NCBI RefSeq assembly: GCF_015644725.1
Contig: NZ_CP064795.1
Location: 366,001 to 430,000, forward strand
From: Salinimonas marina
Lineage (GTDB): Bacteria > Pseudomonadota > Gammaproteobacteria > Enterobacterales > Alteromonadaceae
DNA: 64,000 bases
Direction of reading: 5' to 3'
The notes beneath the pieces were generated by a model, which was not told where the DNA came from, did not search any database, and saw only the letters and a list, made by a program, of their open reading frames with translations. The first letter of the stretch is position 1. Each line of letters begins with the position of its first letter. Below are positions 1 to 9,058 of this stretch, piece by piece. The position numbers were made by a program, and so were the translations under genes.

Positions 1-317
1 TGGATGGCGAGCTGAGTATTGCCCAAAAGGTGGCTGCCTTATTCGGTCAGCTGGATATTGATCCCGAAGAGTGGTTGTCTGCCTACACCGGCGATATCGC
101 CGCGCATCAGACGTTTAGCGCCGCCGGTAAATTGAAGCAGCGTTTGTTACAGGCTATGGCGCGAACACGTGCCGGGTTAAGCAATACCCTGACCGAAGAA
201 AAGCCCATCGGGGTAGGCAAGTTAGCGATGCTGCACTTTAGTGATGAAGTCAGCATGCTACGCGATGATATTCAGCGTTTTGAGGCCCGCCTCAACGCCC
301 TAGACAACGAGCATTGA
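1..317 (+). CDS. ubiJ: UbiJ C-terminal part (5' end outside window)
   Basis: The reading frame is open from the first bases, so the gene begins upstream; a GTG at 30 is internal and unlikely to be the start. About 104 residues remain. They form a charged helical tail, ending in a likely coiled coil rich in Arg, Asp and Glu (roughly the last 30 residues). UbiJ is an SCP2-domain accessory factor of the aerobic ubiquinone complex that binds the isoprenoid intermediate. The assignment rests mainly on position: the gene ends 12 bases before ubiB, as in the ubiE-ubiJ-ubiB operon of gammaproteobacteria. The SCP2 domain itself is not visible here. Confidence 0.8.
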   Translation, partial: DGELSIAQKVAALFGQLDIDPEEWLSAYTGDIAAHQTFSAAGKLKQRLLQAMARTRAGLSNTLTEEKPIGVGKLAMLHFSDEVSMLRDDIQRFEARLNALDNEH

Positions 318-329
318 TTTTATTTGGTT

Positions 330-1970
330 ATGCGAATTTTCCGGTTGTACCAAATCAACAAAGTGCTACTGCAGCACGGTTTAGATGAACTTATCCCTGA
401 TCGCTGGATGCCCTGGTACGCCAGAGTCATGCGTAAATGTGTGTTTTGGATAAGGAATCAGTATAAGCACGAAACGGCCGGCGAGCGTATTACGCTGGCG
501 CTCCAGTCGCTGGGCCCGGTGTTTATCAAGTTTGGGCAAATGCTCTCAACCCGTCGTGACTTGCTGCATCCGGCCATTGCCAATGAGCTGGCGCGATTGC
601 AGGACAAGGTGGCGCCCTTTCCCTCAGAACAGGCGCAGGTCATCATTCGTCAGGCGCTGGGGCTGAGTAACCTCAACGAGCTGTTCAGTGAGTTTCAGGT
701 GGACCCTTTAGCGTCTGCGTCTATTGCCCAGGTGCATGCCGCCAAACTTCGCAGCAGCGGTACCGATGTGGTGGTGAAAGTACTGCGCCCGGATATTCGC
801 AAAACCATAGAAGCGGATATGGATCTGCTGTTTACCTTAGCTCAGGTCCTGCAGAAATGGCTGCCGGACGGCAAACGTCTGCGCCCGGTGGAAGTGGTCA
901 CTGAGTATCAGAAAACCCTGGTGGATGAGCTTGATCTGATGCGCGAGTCCGCCAATGGTATCCAGCTGCGCCGAAACTTTGAAGACTCCGATGCGCTGTA
1001 TATTCCAAAGATTTACAGCGAACTGTGCCGGCACAATGTGTTGGTGATGGAGCGTATCTACGGCATCCCCGTGTCCAATGTCGATGCCTTGCTGGCGCAA
1101 AATACCAATATGAAAATGCTGGCTGAACGCGGGGTCGAAGTATTTTTTACACAGGTATTCCGGGACAGCTTTTTTCATGCCGATATGCATCCGGGCAATA
1201 TTTTTGTATCGACGGAAACGCCCAGCGAACCCAAATATATCGCCATCGATTTTGGGATTGTCGGCACCCTGAACAAAGAAGATAAGCGCTATCTGGCTGA
1301 AAACTTTGTGGCATTTTTTAATCGCGACTATCGTAAGGTGGCGCAGCTGCATGCCGACTCAGGCTGGGTGCCGCCCGACACCAATATTGACGAATTTGAA
1401 ATGGCGATCCGCACGGTGTGCGAACCAATTTTTCAAAAGCCCCTGGCTGAAATATCTTTTGGCAATGTGTTGCTGCAACTGTTTAACACGGCCCGGCGCT
1501 TTAATATGGTGGTGCAGCCACAGTTGGTGTTGCTGCAAAAAACCCTGCTTTATATTGAGGGGCTGGGACGCCAGCTTTACCCGCAACTGGACTTATGGAA
1601 AACCGCGAAGCCGTTTTTAGAAAACTGGATGCAGGAGCAGATTGGCGTTAAGGCGATGCTTAAAAAGGTCAAAGCCAATTTACCGTACTGGTCAGAAAAA
1701 ATGCCGGATATGCCCGATCTGTTGCACGACAGTCTGGTGCAACTAAAGGCATTACCGGTGCAGCAACAACGTGAGCACCAGCATCTTATTCAGATGCAGA
1801 TCCATGCCACCCGGGCGGCGCACTATGGCATTGTGGGGGCGACCTTTATTATTGTGGCAGCAATTTTACCGGTTTACGATCTGCATTGGGCCTTTGTGGC
1901 TCTGAGTGCCGGTACCGGGGTAGGGTGCTGGCTGCAGTCATGGCGCAAAGGCCATCGGGAACTACAATAA
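330..1970 (+). CDS. ubiB: UbiB, atypical kinase/ATPase for ubiquinone biosynthesis
   Basis: This is a 546-residue ABC1/UbiB-family protein, the same length as E. coli UbiB when started at the ATG at 330; a TTG at 324 is in frame but less likely. Family signatures are visible: the KxGQ-type motif in [11 protein letters not shown] near residue 70, an alanine-rich nucleotide loop ([10 protein letters not shown]), the catalytic-loop motif FHADMHPGN, and IDFG for metal binding. Two hydrophobic segments close the C-terminus, matching the membrane anchor that places UbiB at the inner membrane. Known family role: ATP-dependent extraction or presentation of CoQ intermediates to the Ubi complex. It follows ubiJ closely in one operon. 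The usual tatABC genes do not follow. Confidence 0.95.
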   Translation: MRIFRLYQINKVLLQHGLDELIPDRWMPWYARVMRKCVFWIRNQYKHETAGERITLALQSLGPVFIKFGQMLSTRRDLLHPAIANELARLQDKVAPFPSEQAQVIIRQALGLSNLNELFSEFQVDPLASASIAQVHAAKLRSSGTDVVVKVLRPDIRKTIEADMDLLFTLAQVLQKWLPDGKRLRPVEVVTEYQKTLVDELDLMRESANGIQLRRNFEDSDALYIPKIYSELCRHNVLVMERIYGIPVSNVDALLAQNTNMKMLAERGVEVFFTQVFRDSFFHADMHPGNIFVSTETPSEPKYIAIDFGIVGTLNKEDKRYLAENFVAFFNRDYRKVAQLHADSGWVPPDTNIDEFEMAIRTVCEPIFQKPLAEISFGNVLLQLFNTARRFNMVVQPQLVLLQKTLLYIEGLGRQLYPQLDLWKTAKPFLENWMQEQIGVKAMLKKVKANLPYWSEKMPDMPDLLHDSLVQLKALPVQQQREHQHLIQMQIHATRAAHYGIVGATFIIVAAILPVYDLHWAFVALSAGTGVGCWLQSWRKGHRELQ

Positions 1971-2259
1971 CAGGTATATGGGTAAGAGATTAAACTTGTG
2001 CAAATTTTGACTTTTTAGACGCTATTTATCTATCAATTCTGAAAATACCTGTTATAGTGTTATTGGCTGTTTTAGCCAAAGTCTTTAACAAGACGTGATT
2101 ATATTTGTTTCTGCGTTGATGTATAAATACTCAAGTTACACCTGTGATTTGCTGTTAGTGGTTTGTTCATTCTAAAGTAAGACCCAAATAAACTCGTTAG
2201 GTTTAAAGACAGTTTGTTATACGCGAAAGCGATGTTTATAGAGATATTTTGAGGTCGAC
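1971..2259 (+). promoter_or_regulatory. Promoter region and long leader of the cold-shock gene
   Basis: This 289-base gap holds no plausible gene. A possible sigma70 promoter is TTGACT at 2007-2012 with TATCAA at 2031-2036 (18-base spacer); a second -10-like TATAGT lies at 2053-2058. Either would give an mRNA leader of about 200 bases, the size known for cspA-type thermosensing leaders. I could not identify a cold-box sequence with confidence. The Shine-Dalgarno GAGG at 2251-2254 is well placed for the ATG at 2260. Confidence 0.45.
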
Positions 2260-2469
2260 ATGTCAAAAGTTACAGGTACCGTTAAGTGGTTTAACGCTGA
2301 TAAAGGTTATGGTTTTCTAACTCAGGATAGCGGTGATAAGGACGTTTTCGTTCATTTCCGTGCTATCGTTTCAGAAGGCTACAAGACTCTTAACGAAGGT
2401 CAACGCGTTGAGTTTGAAGTTGAGCAAGGTCAGAAAGGTCTGCAAGCTGCCAACGTGAATGCTATCTAA
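2260..2469 (+). CDS. Cold-shock domain protein (CspA family)
   Basis: This 69-residue protein is a single cold-shock domain. It binds single-stranded RNA/DNA and acts as an RNA chaperone or antiterminator. Both nucleic-acid motifs are present: RNP1 as KGYGFL (residues about 20-25) and RNP2 as VFVHF (about 33-37), preceded by the family N-terminus VKWFNADKG. The length is standard. It is monocistronic, with a long leader upstream and a strong terminator directly downstream. Which paralogue it is (CspA, C, D or E) cannot be told from sequence alone; the long leader hints at temperature regulation. Confidence 0.95.
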   Translation: MSKVTGTVKWFNADKGYGFLTQDSGDKDVFVHFRAIVSEGYKTLNEGQRVEFEVEQGQKGLQAANVNAI

Positions 2470-2477
2470 GTATTCCT

Positions 2478-2508
2478 AAAAACAGCAGCCGTCTGGCTGC
2501 TGTTTTTT
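2478..2508 (+). terminator. Intrinsic terminator after the cold-shock gene
   Basis: Perfect 10-base stem AACAGCAGCC / GGCTGCTGTT with a four-base loop (GTCT), followed by a T-run and preceded by an A-run, so it could work in both directions. The T-run also supplies the stop codon (TAA on the minus strand) of the convergent kinase-like gene. Confidence 0.9.
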
Positions 2509-3004
2509 ATGTGTCACAGTTTACCGCAATGTGTCGGCACTGTGGCATTGCTTTAAAATAAGTCTGGTACGCTTCCCATCCCGCCAGCTTATCCCAATCT
2601 CTTTTATTTCCTCTTTTTTGCATCCGCATTTTTATAGTGGCAATACTGGCATATAACCAGTAAATGGTTACCGGACATTGCATGTTCTGCTGTATTTGTT
2701 GCTGCCAGTCTGGCTGCCTGAGCTCTCGGGTAAAAGGCCCGCACATCACTACCGGTACCTGGGGAAGATTCTGCCTGGCGGTTTGCCACATTGCATCATA
2801 TACCGGCTCCCGAAATGCCTGTTTGTAGGTCTGGCTATCACGATCATCCACCGGCATTCCTGCCAGACTCAGCCCGGCCTGTACTATCGGCTCGCTTATC
2901 GTATCAATATCAATCAAACAGGCATGCTTTGATTGGGCCAGCTTTTGCGCATAAGTGGTTTTACCTACGGCCGGTTGGCCAGTCACCAGATATAATGGAT
3001 GCAT
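2507..3004 (-). CDS. Small P-loop kinase-like ATPase
   Basis: This 165-residue soluble protein starts at the ATG with MHPLYLVTG; the longer upstream frame lacks sense and would overlap the divergent promoter. A Walker A motif GQPAVGKTT lies at residues 9-17, followed by IDIDT (a possible Walker B or acidic position near 35). An Arg-rich stretch after residue 120 (KMRMQKRGNKRDW) could serve as a lid. The layout resembles zeta-toxin/AAA_33 small-molecule kinases. The substrate is unknown. It is transcribed towards the cold-shock gene and divergently from the exported protein at 3096. No antitoxin-like partner is visible beside it. Confidence 0.6.
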   Translation of the reverse strand: MHPLYLVTGQPAVGKTTYAQKLAQSKHACLIDIDTISEPIVQAGLSLAGMPVDDRDSQTYKQAFREPVYDAMWQTARQNLPQVPVVMCGPFTRELRQPDWQQQIQQNMQCPVTIYWLYASIATIKMRMQKRGNKRDWDKLAGWEAYQTYFKAMPQCRHIAVNCDT

Positions 3005-3095
3005 AGATGCTTTTTTAGTCGGCTTCGGGTTATGATAACAGTATGCACCGGCTTGAACAGTAAGGCCAGCAGCCCCGGCCAAGGAGAACACACCA

Positions 3096-3746
3096 ATGCG
3101 CATGCAGCAGCTCAAACTGATCATTATGACCATGTGGCTGGGATTATGGATTCAGCCGGCGGTGGTTTATGCCAATCAGGCGCCGGCCCAGGTTGTCGCT
3201 ACGGTACTGGATGAACAAATTACGCTGGCCCACATCAGCCCTGATAAAAAGACCCTTGCCGAGATGGCCCGTGGTAACAGCGTCACCAAAGAAATGGCCC
3301 TGGCCAGTTACCGGCAACATCAGCTTACGCAAAAAATTGTGGATACCGTGTTAAAGGATTATGCCAAAGCACAACACATCACCACCAACCCGCAGCTGGT
3401 GAGCCAGTTCGTTAAACGCTTTGCCGCGAGTGACACCCGCAAACCCCGAACCGCGGATATTAAAAAAATGGCCCGGGAACAGGTAAACACCTGGCTGATA
3501 GACAAAGCCTTGTATCAGCAGCACGGCGGGGTGGTGGTATTTACCCCCCGCAAACCCTTGTTTCCGGTAGAGGCCTACCAAATAGAATTTCGCCGCTACC
3601 AACAACAGGGCCAGCTGACTATTCACGATGCGGGGCTGAAAGCAGGCTTCTGGCAAACCTTCGAAAAAAACTATGATTTTGAAATTCCGCCGTCGCAGGT
3701 TTCTTTTGCTAAGCCCTGGTGGCTGACCACCGATATTATGCCCTGA
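3096..3746 (+). CDS. Exported SurA-like (peptidyl-prolyl isomerase related) protein
   Basis: 216 residues with a signal peptide: basic start, hydrophobic core to about residue 24, and a cut near VYANQA. A good Shine-Dalgarno (AAGGAG) lies 9 bases before the ATG. The mature part begins VVATVLDEQITLAHISPD and continues with helices resembling the N-terminal chaperone domain of SurA/PpiD-type proteins, which open with an ...G-x-x-I-T pattern. No complete parvulin domain is present. Probably a periplasmic chaperone-like or uncharacterised protein. The family link is weak and by pattern only. It is transcribed convergently with the PLP enzyme gene that ends 11 bases further on. Confidence 0.45.
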   Translation: MRMQQLKLIIMTMWLGLWIQPAVVYANQAPAQVVATVLDEQITLAHISPDKKTLAEMARGNSVTKEMALASYRQHQLTQKIVDTVLKDYAKAQHITTNPQLVSQFVKRFAASDTRKPRTADIKKMAREQVNTWLIDKALYQQHGGVVVFTPRKPLFPVEAYQIEFRRYQQQGQLTIHDAGLKAGFWQTFEKNYDFEIPPSQVSFAKPWWLTTDIMP

Positions 3747-3757
3747 TTTTACTGCGG

Positions 3758-4744
3758 CTACTCTGCCGGATGATTATCTGTCGGAAAATCGGCAAATAAC
3801 TCAGTAGAGAAGTAGCGCTCGGCGCCATCCGCAAAGATAGTAACGATGTGCTGATGGCGATATTCAGGCATACTACATAACCGGGCTGTGGCGTGCATGG
3901 CTGCGCCGGATGAAATTCCCACTGCCATTCCTTCGCAGGTCGCCAGTTGACGGGCAAATAATATAGCGTCCTCGTCCTCTACCGTAATGATTTCATCAAT
4001 ACACTGGGTATCGAGGATGTCTGGTATGTGCCCGGAGCTTAAGCCCTGAATATTGTGTACGCCACTACGCTTTTCACTTAATACCGGACACCGCGCGGGT
4101 TCTACCGCAATAACTTTTAAACCAGAACAATGCTGTTTCAATGTGTGGGCAACCCCGGTCAGGGTGCCCCCGGTGCCTATCCCGGCCACCAGCACATCAA
4201 TGCGGCCGCCGGTATCATGCAAAAGCTCCTGGGCCGTGGTATGGGCATGGGCCTGTACGTTGGCCGGATTGGCAAACTGGTCCAGCGCGACCGCCCCGGG
4301 AGTGGCAGCTACCAGTTCGCGGGCTTTATCGATGGCACCTTTGGTGCCGTACTGTCTGGGGGTGGTGATGACCGCGGCGCCATAATGTCGAATCAGGCGC
4401 TGTCGTTCTACCGACATATGCTCCGGAATAACAATCGTTACCCTGATATTAAAAAGCGCCCCCAGCCATGCACAGGCGACCCCGTTATTTCCCGAAGAGG
4501 CTTCAATGATCTGGGTGTGGGGACCAAATTCAGGCGTGCTCATGATTTGTTGCAGCATCGCCAGGGCAGGGCGATCTTTTATCGACCCGGCAGGGTTAAA
4601 ATATTCCACCTTGGCCATCGGCGTGGTTACCCAGTTATGCTGGCGAGCAAGTCGATTCAGACGGATGAGAGGCGTATGCCCGATAGTCTGGGTAATATCG
4701 TCAAAAATCCGGGGCTGGCGTAGTGACTCGGGACAGGCGTTCAT
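3758..4744 (-). CDS. Cysteine synthase/cystathionine beta-synthase family PLP enzyme
   Basis: 328 residues of the fold-type II PLP family. The Schiff-base lysine is K56 in PAGSIKDRPA, and a glycine-rich phosphate loop is seen later as GIGTGGTLTG. The Asn-loop that contacts the substrate carboxylate reads SSGNNG (residues 83-88) instead of the usual TSGNTG of CysK/CysM, so the substrate may differ. Length and the C-terminal GISSGAA motif fit CysM-like O-acetylserine sulfhydrylases. It is divergent from the Lrp/AsnC regulator at 4867, which is its likely controller. Family sure, exact reaction not. Confidence 0.8.
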   Translation of the reverse strand: MNACPESLRQPRIFDDITQTIGHTPLIRLNRLARQHNWVTTPMAKVEYFNPAGSIKDRPALAMLQQIMSTPEFGPHTQIIEASSGNNGVACAWLGALFNIRVTIVIPEHMSVERQRLIRHYGAAVITTPRQYGTKGAIDKARELVAATPGAVALDQFANPANVQAHAHTTAQELLHDTGGRIDVLVAGIGTGGTLTGVAHTLKQHCSGLKVIAVEPARCPVLSEKRSGVHNIQGLSSGHIPDILDTQCIDEIITVEDEDAILFARQLATCEGMAVGISSGAAMHATARLCSMPEYRHQHIVTIFADGAERYFSTELFADFPTDNHPAE

Positions 4745-4836
4745 ATCGGTATTCCGGCTTGGTGATGAAGTATAGGTAGTCTGGCATGAATAAACGGCAA
4801 AATTTGCTTATATCCGCGGTGCAATTTATGCTAATA

Positions 4837-4851
4837 AGCAATGAAATTGCT
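4837..4851. promoter_or_regulatory. Palindrome in the divergent promoter region (possible Lrp-type operator)
   Basis: AGCAAT-GAA-ATTGCT is a perfect 6-base inverted repeat with a 3-base centre, 16 bases before the regulator ATG at 4867. Further partial copies surround it (CAATTT at 4822, AAATTGC at 4844). AT-rich 15-base palindromes are the usual target form for Lrp/AsnC proteins, so autoregulation and control of the divergent PLP enzyme gene are plausible inferences. Confidence 0.45.
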
Positions 4852-4866
4852 GGTAAGCCGTATTTT

Positions 4867-5340
4867 ATGAAAGAAATTGCTATTGATAAGATCGATCGCG
4901 CGATTTTGAGTTTGCTGCAAACCAATGCGGATTGGTCGGCTACTGACATTGCTCAGCAGGTCGGTCTGACCACTACGCCCTGCTGGCGGCGCATACAGCG
5001 GCTTCAGCAAAATGGCCTGGTGACCAAAAAAGTCGCGTTGCTGGATGCTACCCGGCTGGGCTTAACGACCACGGTGTTTGTGCAGGTAAAAGCAGCCCGA
5101 CACGATGGCCAGTGGTTGCAGCAGTTTGCCCGCCATGTGGAAAGCTTTGATGAGGTCGTGGAGTTTTACCGTATGAGTGGTGAATACGATTACCTATTGA
5201 AGGTGCTGGTAACGGATATGGCCAGCTTCGATCATTTTTATAAACGGCTGGTTAACGGCATCGATTTAAATGATGTGACCTCCAGCTTTGCCATGGAACA
5301 AATTAAGTATTCTACCGCCATGCCATTACATCACTTGTGA
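4867..5340 (+). CDS. Lrp/AsnC family transcriptional regulator
   Basis: 157 residues when started at the ATG giving MKEIAIDKIDRAILSLLQ, the standard beginning of the family; the in-frame ATG at 4786 would add 27 atypical residues and cross the operator palindrome. The N-terminal helix-turn-helix (WSATDIAQQVGLTTTPCWRRIQRL, split here at about residues 20-43) is followed by the RAM ligand-binding domain with YRMSGEYDYLLKV. Such proteins sense amino acids. Its divergent neighbour is a PLP enzyme, and the next gene downstream is an acyl-CoA dehydrogenase of lysine/tryptophan breakdown, which suggests amino-acid responsive control. Confidence 0.92.
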   Translation: MKEIAIDKIDRAILSLLQTNADWSATDIAQQVGLTTTPCWRRIQRLQQNGLVTKKVALLDATRLGLTTTVFVQVKAARHDGQWLQQFARHVESFDEVVEFYRMSGEYDYLLKVLVTDMASFDHFYKRLVNGIDLNDVTSSFAMEQIKYSTAMPLHHL

Positions 5341-5394
5341 CTAACCGATATACCCGATACCGCCCACCCTCAGCACTGATATTAAGGAGGTCTT

Positions 5395-6579
5395 ATGCGT
5401 AATCAACCCGCATCCTGCTGGGATGACATTCTGATGCTGGATGCCCAGCTTGGTGATGAAGAGCGAATGGTCACCAGCACCGCCCGGGATTTTTGCCAGA
5501 GCCAGTTACAGCCGCGTATTCTTACGGCCAACCGTGATGCCTGTTTTGATCCGGCTATTATGCTTGAATTCGGTGAATTGGGCTTATTGGGAGCTACTAT
5601 TGAGGGCTACGGCTGCGCCGGGGTTAACTATGTCACCTACGGCCTGATTGCCCGGGAAGTAGAGCGGGTCGACAGTGGCTATCGAAGTGCCATGAGCGTG
5701 CAATCCTCGCTGGTGATGCACCCGATACATGCGTTTGGTAGTGAGGCCCAGAAGCAGCAATATTTACCCAAATTAGCCAGTGGGGAATGGATCGGTTGCT
5801 TTGGCCTGACCGAACCGGATGCCGGGTCAGATCCGGCGGCGATGCGTACCCGGGCGACAAAAACTGACGGTGGCTACCTGCTTACCGGCACCAAAACCTG
5901 GATTACCAATGCGCCCATTGCCGATGTCGCCATTGTGTGGGCAAAAGTCAGTGACGAAGACGATGCCATTCGCGGTTTCATTGTAAAGTCAGACAGCAAG
6001 GGCTTAACCACCCCGGAGATCAAACATAAGCTTTCTTTAAAAGCATCCATAACCGGGCAACTGATAATGGATGGGGTGTTTGTAAGCGATGAAGATATGC
6101 TACCTGATGTAAGCGGTTTAAAAGGGCCGTTTAGTTGTCTGAATCGGGCCCGCTATGGGATTGCCTGGGGCAGTATGGGAGCGGCGGAATTCTGCTGGCA
6201 TGCAGCCCGGCAGTATGGGTTGGAGCGCAAACAATTTAACCGGCCGCTGGCACAAACCCAGTTGTATCAAACCAAACTGGCCAATATGCAAACCGAGATA
6301 GCATTAGGATTGCAGGGCGCATTGCGGGTGGGGCGTCTGATTGACAGTAACCAGTTTGAGCCGGCTATGATCTCCCTTATCAAGCGCAATAATTGTGCAA
6401 AGGCGTTAGATATTGCCCGTCAGGCCAGAGACATGCACGGCGGTAACGGCATCAGTGATGAATACCATGTGATGCGGCATATGCTGAACCTGGAAACCGT
6501 TAATACCTATGAAGGTACCTACGATGTGCATGGTCTGATTCTGGGCCGCGCCCAGACCGGTTTGCAGGCATTTTTCTGA
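5395..6579 (+). CDS. gcdH: Glutaryl-CoA dehydrogenase (acyl-CoA dehydrogenase family)
   Basis: 394 residues with a strong Shine-Dalgarno (TAAGGAGG). It oxidatively decarboxylates glutaryl-CoA to crotonyl-CoA using FAD, in lysine, hydroxylysine and tryptophan catabolism. Features visible: FAD/substrate signature [14 protein letters not shown] around residues 140-153, the WITNAP motif, and catalytic glutamate E373 within [10 protein letters not shown], the form typical of GcdH. The Arg in the [11 protein letters not shown] segment also fits GcdH substrate binding. It stands alone behind the Lrp/AsnC gene. A hairpin shared with cydB follows. Confidence 0.9.
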   Translation: MRNQPASCWDDILMLDAQLGDEERMVTSTARDFCQSQLQPRILTANRDACFDPAIMLEFGELGLLGATIEGYGCAGVNYVTYGLIAREVERVDSGYRSAMSVQSSLVMHPIHAFGSEAQKQQYLPKLASGEWIGCFGLTEPDAGSDPAAMRTRATKTDGGYLLTGTKTWITNAPIADVAIVWAKVSDEDDAIRGFIVKSDSKGLTTPEIKHKLSLKASITGQLIMDGVFVSDEDMLPDVSGLKGPFSCLNRARYGIAWGSMGAAEFCWHAARQYGLERKQFNRPLAQTQLYQTKLANMQTEIALGLQGALRVGRLIDSNQFEPAMISLIKRNNCAKALDIARQARDMHGGNGISDEYHVMRHMLNLETVNTYEGTYDVHGLILGRAQTGLQAFF

Positions 6580-6603
6580 TTTTTTACACAGCCAGCTTTA
6601 ACA

Positions 6604-6658
6604 CAGAGCCAGCTAAGGGCGAAGCGACACATACCTGCATCGCCTATCGCTGGCTCTG
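6604..6658. terminator. Long hairpin between convergent gcdH and cydB
   Basis: Ten-base arms CAGAGCCAGC (6604-6613) and GCTGGCTCTG (6649-6658) pair perfectly. An inner GGCGA/TCGCC pair (6618-6622, 6640-6644) extends the stem. There is no strong T-run on either side, so it may act as a bidirectional 3'-end stabiliser rather than a classic intrinsic terminator. Confidence 0.5.
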
Positions 6659-6665
6659 ATTGGTC

Positions 6666-7676
6666 TTAGTAATAGCTAAGTTTCTCGGCTTTTCCGGAGA
6701 AAATCCGATACACCATAAAGGTGTAAGCCAGAATACACGGCACCACGATTGACGCACCCACCAGTAAAAAGCGCAATGAACTGGCATCAGCTATGGCATC
6801 GATAATGGTTAGCCGCCCGGGGACCACATATGGATAATAGCTTATCGCAAAGGCCGCGAAACACAGCGCGAACACCAGCAGGGCGATGGCAAAGGGCAGC
6901 CATTCGCCATGGCCGTTCGCCTTTGGCAGCCGCTTCAGGACTACCGCGCAAAGACACAGCAGACCAAAACAGGTGATCGGAATGGCCATCAGCGCATAGC
7001 CCCAGGGTGCAGCCAGCCACAGCTGGCGAACACTTTCATGCAGGGTCAGGTTTAACACACTCACAACCGCAATACCGAGACCCAATACGATCAGCCCGCG
7101 TTTGGCCCAGTAAAAGGCTTTTTGCTGCAGTTCGCCTTCTGTTTTCAGAATAAGCCAGCACGACCCGATAAAAGCATAGGCCGCGGAGACCCCGAAGGCG
7201 GCCAGCAGCGCAAACCCCTGGGCCATCCAGTCGGTGCGCAGACCGGTTACCCAGATCCCCAACATATAGCCCTGAGCCAGCGTGGTCAGTAACGAGCCAT
7301 ATTTAAATGACAGATCCCACTTACGCTTTTTCGACTGTACCACCTTGGCGCGAAAGTCAAACGACACCCCACGTAAAATCAAGCCCAGCAACATCAGGGT
7401 GGCAGGCAGATATAAGGTTTGCAGAATCTGACTGTGGGCTTGCGGAAAGGCAAACAACAGCAGACCCACCGCCAGCACCAGCCAGGTTTCATTGGCATCC
7501 CAGTAGGGGCCGATAGAAGCAATCATATCATCGCGAAACGCTTCGTTACGGGGCGGAATCAGCACCCCGACCCCTAAATCGTAGCCGTCTAAAACCGCAT
7601 ATAAAAACACGGCCAGGGCCAGCAGCCCAATATAAATATCGGCCAGTGTGGTTAAGGTTAAGCTTTCAAATGGCAT
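6666..7676 (-). CDS. cydB: Cytochrome bd-type ubiquinol oxidase subunit II (CIO type)
   Basis: 336 residues with about eight membrane segments. The N-terminal motif of CydB/CioB (LDGYDLGVG near residue 28, GPYWDANETWLV near 52) is intact. It pairs with the heme-bearing subunit encoded 9 bases upstream to form a quinol oxidase reducing O2 to water in the inner membrane. The short subunit I beside it points to the cyanide-insensitive oxidase subtype. No CydX-like small ORF is evident after the stop. The operon order is regulator, cydA, cydB. Confidence 0.93.
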   Translation of the reverse strand: MPFESLTLTTLADIYIGLLALAVFLYAVLDGYDLGVGVLIPPRNEAFRDDMIASIGPYWDANETWLVLAVGLLLFAFPQAHSQILQTLYLPATLMLLGLILRGVSFDFRAKVVQSKKRKWDLSFKYGSLLTTLAQGYMLGIWVTGLRTDWMAQGFALLAAFGVSAAYAFIGSCWLILKTEGELQQKAFYWAKRGLIVLGLGIAVVSVLNLTLHESVRQLWLAAPWGYALMAIPITCFGLLCLCAVVLKRLPKANGHGEWLPFAIALLVFALCFAAFAISYYPYVVPGRLTIIDAIADASSLRFLLVGASIVVPCILAYTFMVYRIFSGKAEKLSYY

Positions 7677-7685
7677 ACTGACCTC

Positions 7686-9047
7686 CTAGGCACCAATGGG
7701 AGAAAAGCTGGCAGCACGCGCTTTTTCCCGTTCTTCACTGGAAATTTCTTCAATTTCAATCGAGCGGCGGCACATCAGGGTTAAGGTGCCCATATAAGCC
7801 ACCAGTAACACAGCATAGACCACGGCATACATTAAAAATGAGAACCAGACATTGCCGGCGGGTAACGTGGTAACCGCTTCGCTGGTTTTCATCACGTCAC
7901 TGATGAGATAGGGCTGCCGGCCAACTTCGGTGACATACCAGCCCGCCAGGGTGGCCACCCAGCCACTAAAGCTCATACCCATAAAAATCCGGGTCAACCA
8001 GCCTGGTAGGTGATTACGCCGATACAGATAGTAGCTTCCCAGCCAGGCGCACAGCAGCATCAACACACCCATCCCCACCATCACCCGAAAGGCATAAAAC
8101 ACCGGTTTCACTGGCGGGTGTTCCCCTTTAAACTCATTCAGCCCCTGGATTTCGCCCTCGGCAGAATGGGTCAGAATCAGGCTCGCCAGCCGTGGAATGC
8201 CAATTTCAAAATGATTGGTACGTGCTGCTTCATCGGGTATTGCGAAAAGCAGCAAGGGCACCTGGGTATCGGTTTCCCAGACCCCTTCCATTGCCGCTAC
8301 TTTTTGCGGCTGATACTCAAGGGTATTGAGCCCATGCAGGTCACCGGCAAAAATCTGAATCGGGATCAGAACTGCTGCAGTATAGGTGGCCGTTTTAAGC
8401 GCAATTTTGGGGGCAATTTTGTTATCACCTTTGAAAATCCGGTAGGCAGACAGTCCGGCAATCAAAAAGCTCGCCGTCAGGCCCGATGCCAGTAGCATGT
8501 GCGCCAGCCGATACGGAAACGACGGATTAAAAATAATCGCAGACCAGTCTTTGGCATACAGTACGCCATCGATCATTTCATGGCCCTGAGGCGTGTGCAT
8601 CCAGCTATTAAGCGAAATAATCCAAAAGGCCGAAATCGTGGTGCCTATCGCGACCACCAGGGTTGAGAGCGTATGCAGCCATCCCGGCACGCGGCGGATC
8701 CCAAACAGCATAATGCCTAAAAAGGTCGCCTCCAGGAAAAAGGCCGTAAGCACTTCGTAACCCAGCAATGGTCCGGCAATATTTCCGGCTTTTTCCATAT
8801 ACCCTGGCCAGTTGGTGCCAAACTGGAATGACATGGTGACCCCGCTGACCACCCCTAAGGCAAAGGTTAACGCGAACACCCGAACCCAGAACCGGTAAAT
8901 ACGCATCCACACCGGATGACCGGAAATATCTGCGCGAATTTTGAAGTAAAATAAAAACCATCCCAACGCGATGGTGATGGTTGGGAACAGAATGTGAAAA
9001 CTAATGTTCAGTGCAAACTGAAGCCGGGAAAGAATCAGTGCGTCCAC
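7686..9047 (-). CDS. cydA: Cytochrome bd-type ubiquinol oxidase subunit I (CIO type)
   Basis: 453 residues, multi-spanning. The N-terminus RLQFALNISFHILFPTITI contains the heme histidine (about H18). FQFGTNWPGYMEKAGNI and GWYVTEVGRQPYLI are family hallmarks. The protein is clearly shorter than E. coli CydA (522 residues), and the shortfall agrees with the short quinol-binding Q-loop of cyanide-insensitive CioA proteins. It is transcribed from the promoter upstream of the GbsR-like gene, whose end lies 11 bases before this start. Likely role: respiration at low oxygen or in the presence of inhibitors. Confidence 0.93.
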   Translation of the reverse strand: MDALILSRLQFALNISFHILFPTITIALGWFLFYFKIRADISGHPVWMRIYRFWVRVFALTFALGVVSGVTMSFQFGTNWPGYMEKAGNIAGPLLGYEVLTAFFLEATFLGIMLFGIRRVPGWLHTLSTLVVAIGTTISAFWIISLNSWMHTPQGHEMIDGVLYAKDWSAIIFNPSFPYRLAHMLLASGLTASFLIAGLSAYRIFKGDNKIAPKIALKTATYTAAVLIPIQIFAGDLHGLNTLEYQPQKVAAMEGVWETDTQVPLLLFAIPDEAARTNHFEIGIPRLASLILTHSAEGEIQGLNEFKGEHPPVKPVFYAFRVMVGMGVLMLLCAWLGSYYLYRRNHLPGWLTRIFMGMSFSGWVATLAGWYVTEVGRQPYLISDVMKTSEAVTTLPAGNVWFSFLMYAVVYAVLLVAYMGTLTLMCRRSIEIEEISSEEREKARAASFSPIGA

Positions 9048-9058
9048 AACAACCTCCG

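Noticed and set aside
837..1352. 171-codon minus-strand frame inside ubiB
   Set aside because: A complementary-strand shadow of a strongly conserved gene, with no domain pattern of its own.
2507..3133. Longer N-terminus for the kinase-like protein
   Set aside because: The P-loop protein naturally starts at MHPLYLVTG (3004); the extra residues run into the divergent gene at 3096.
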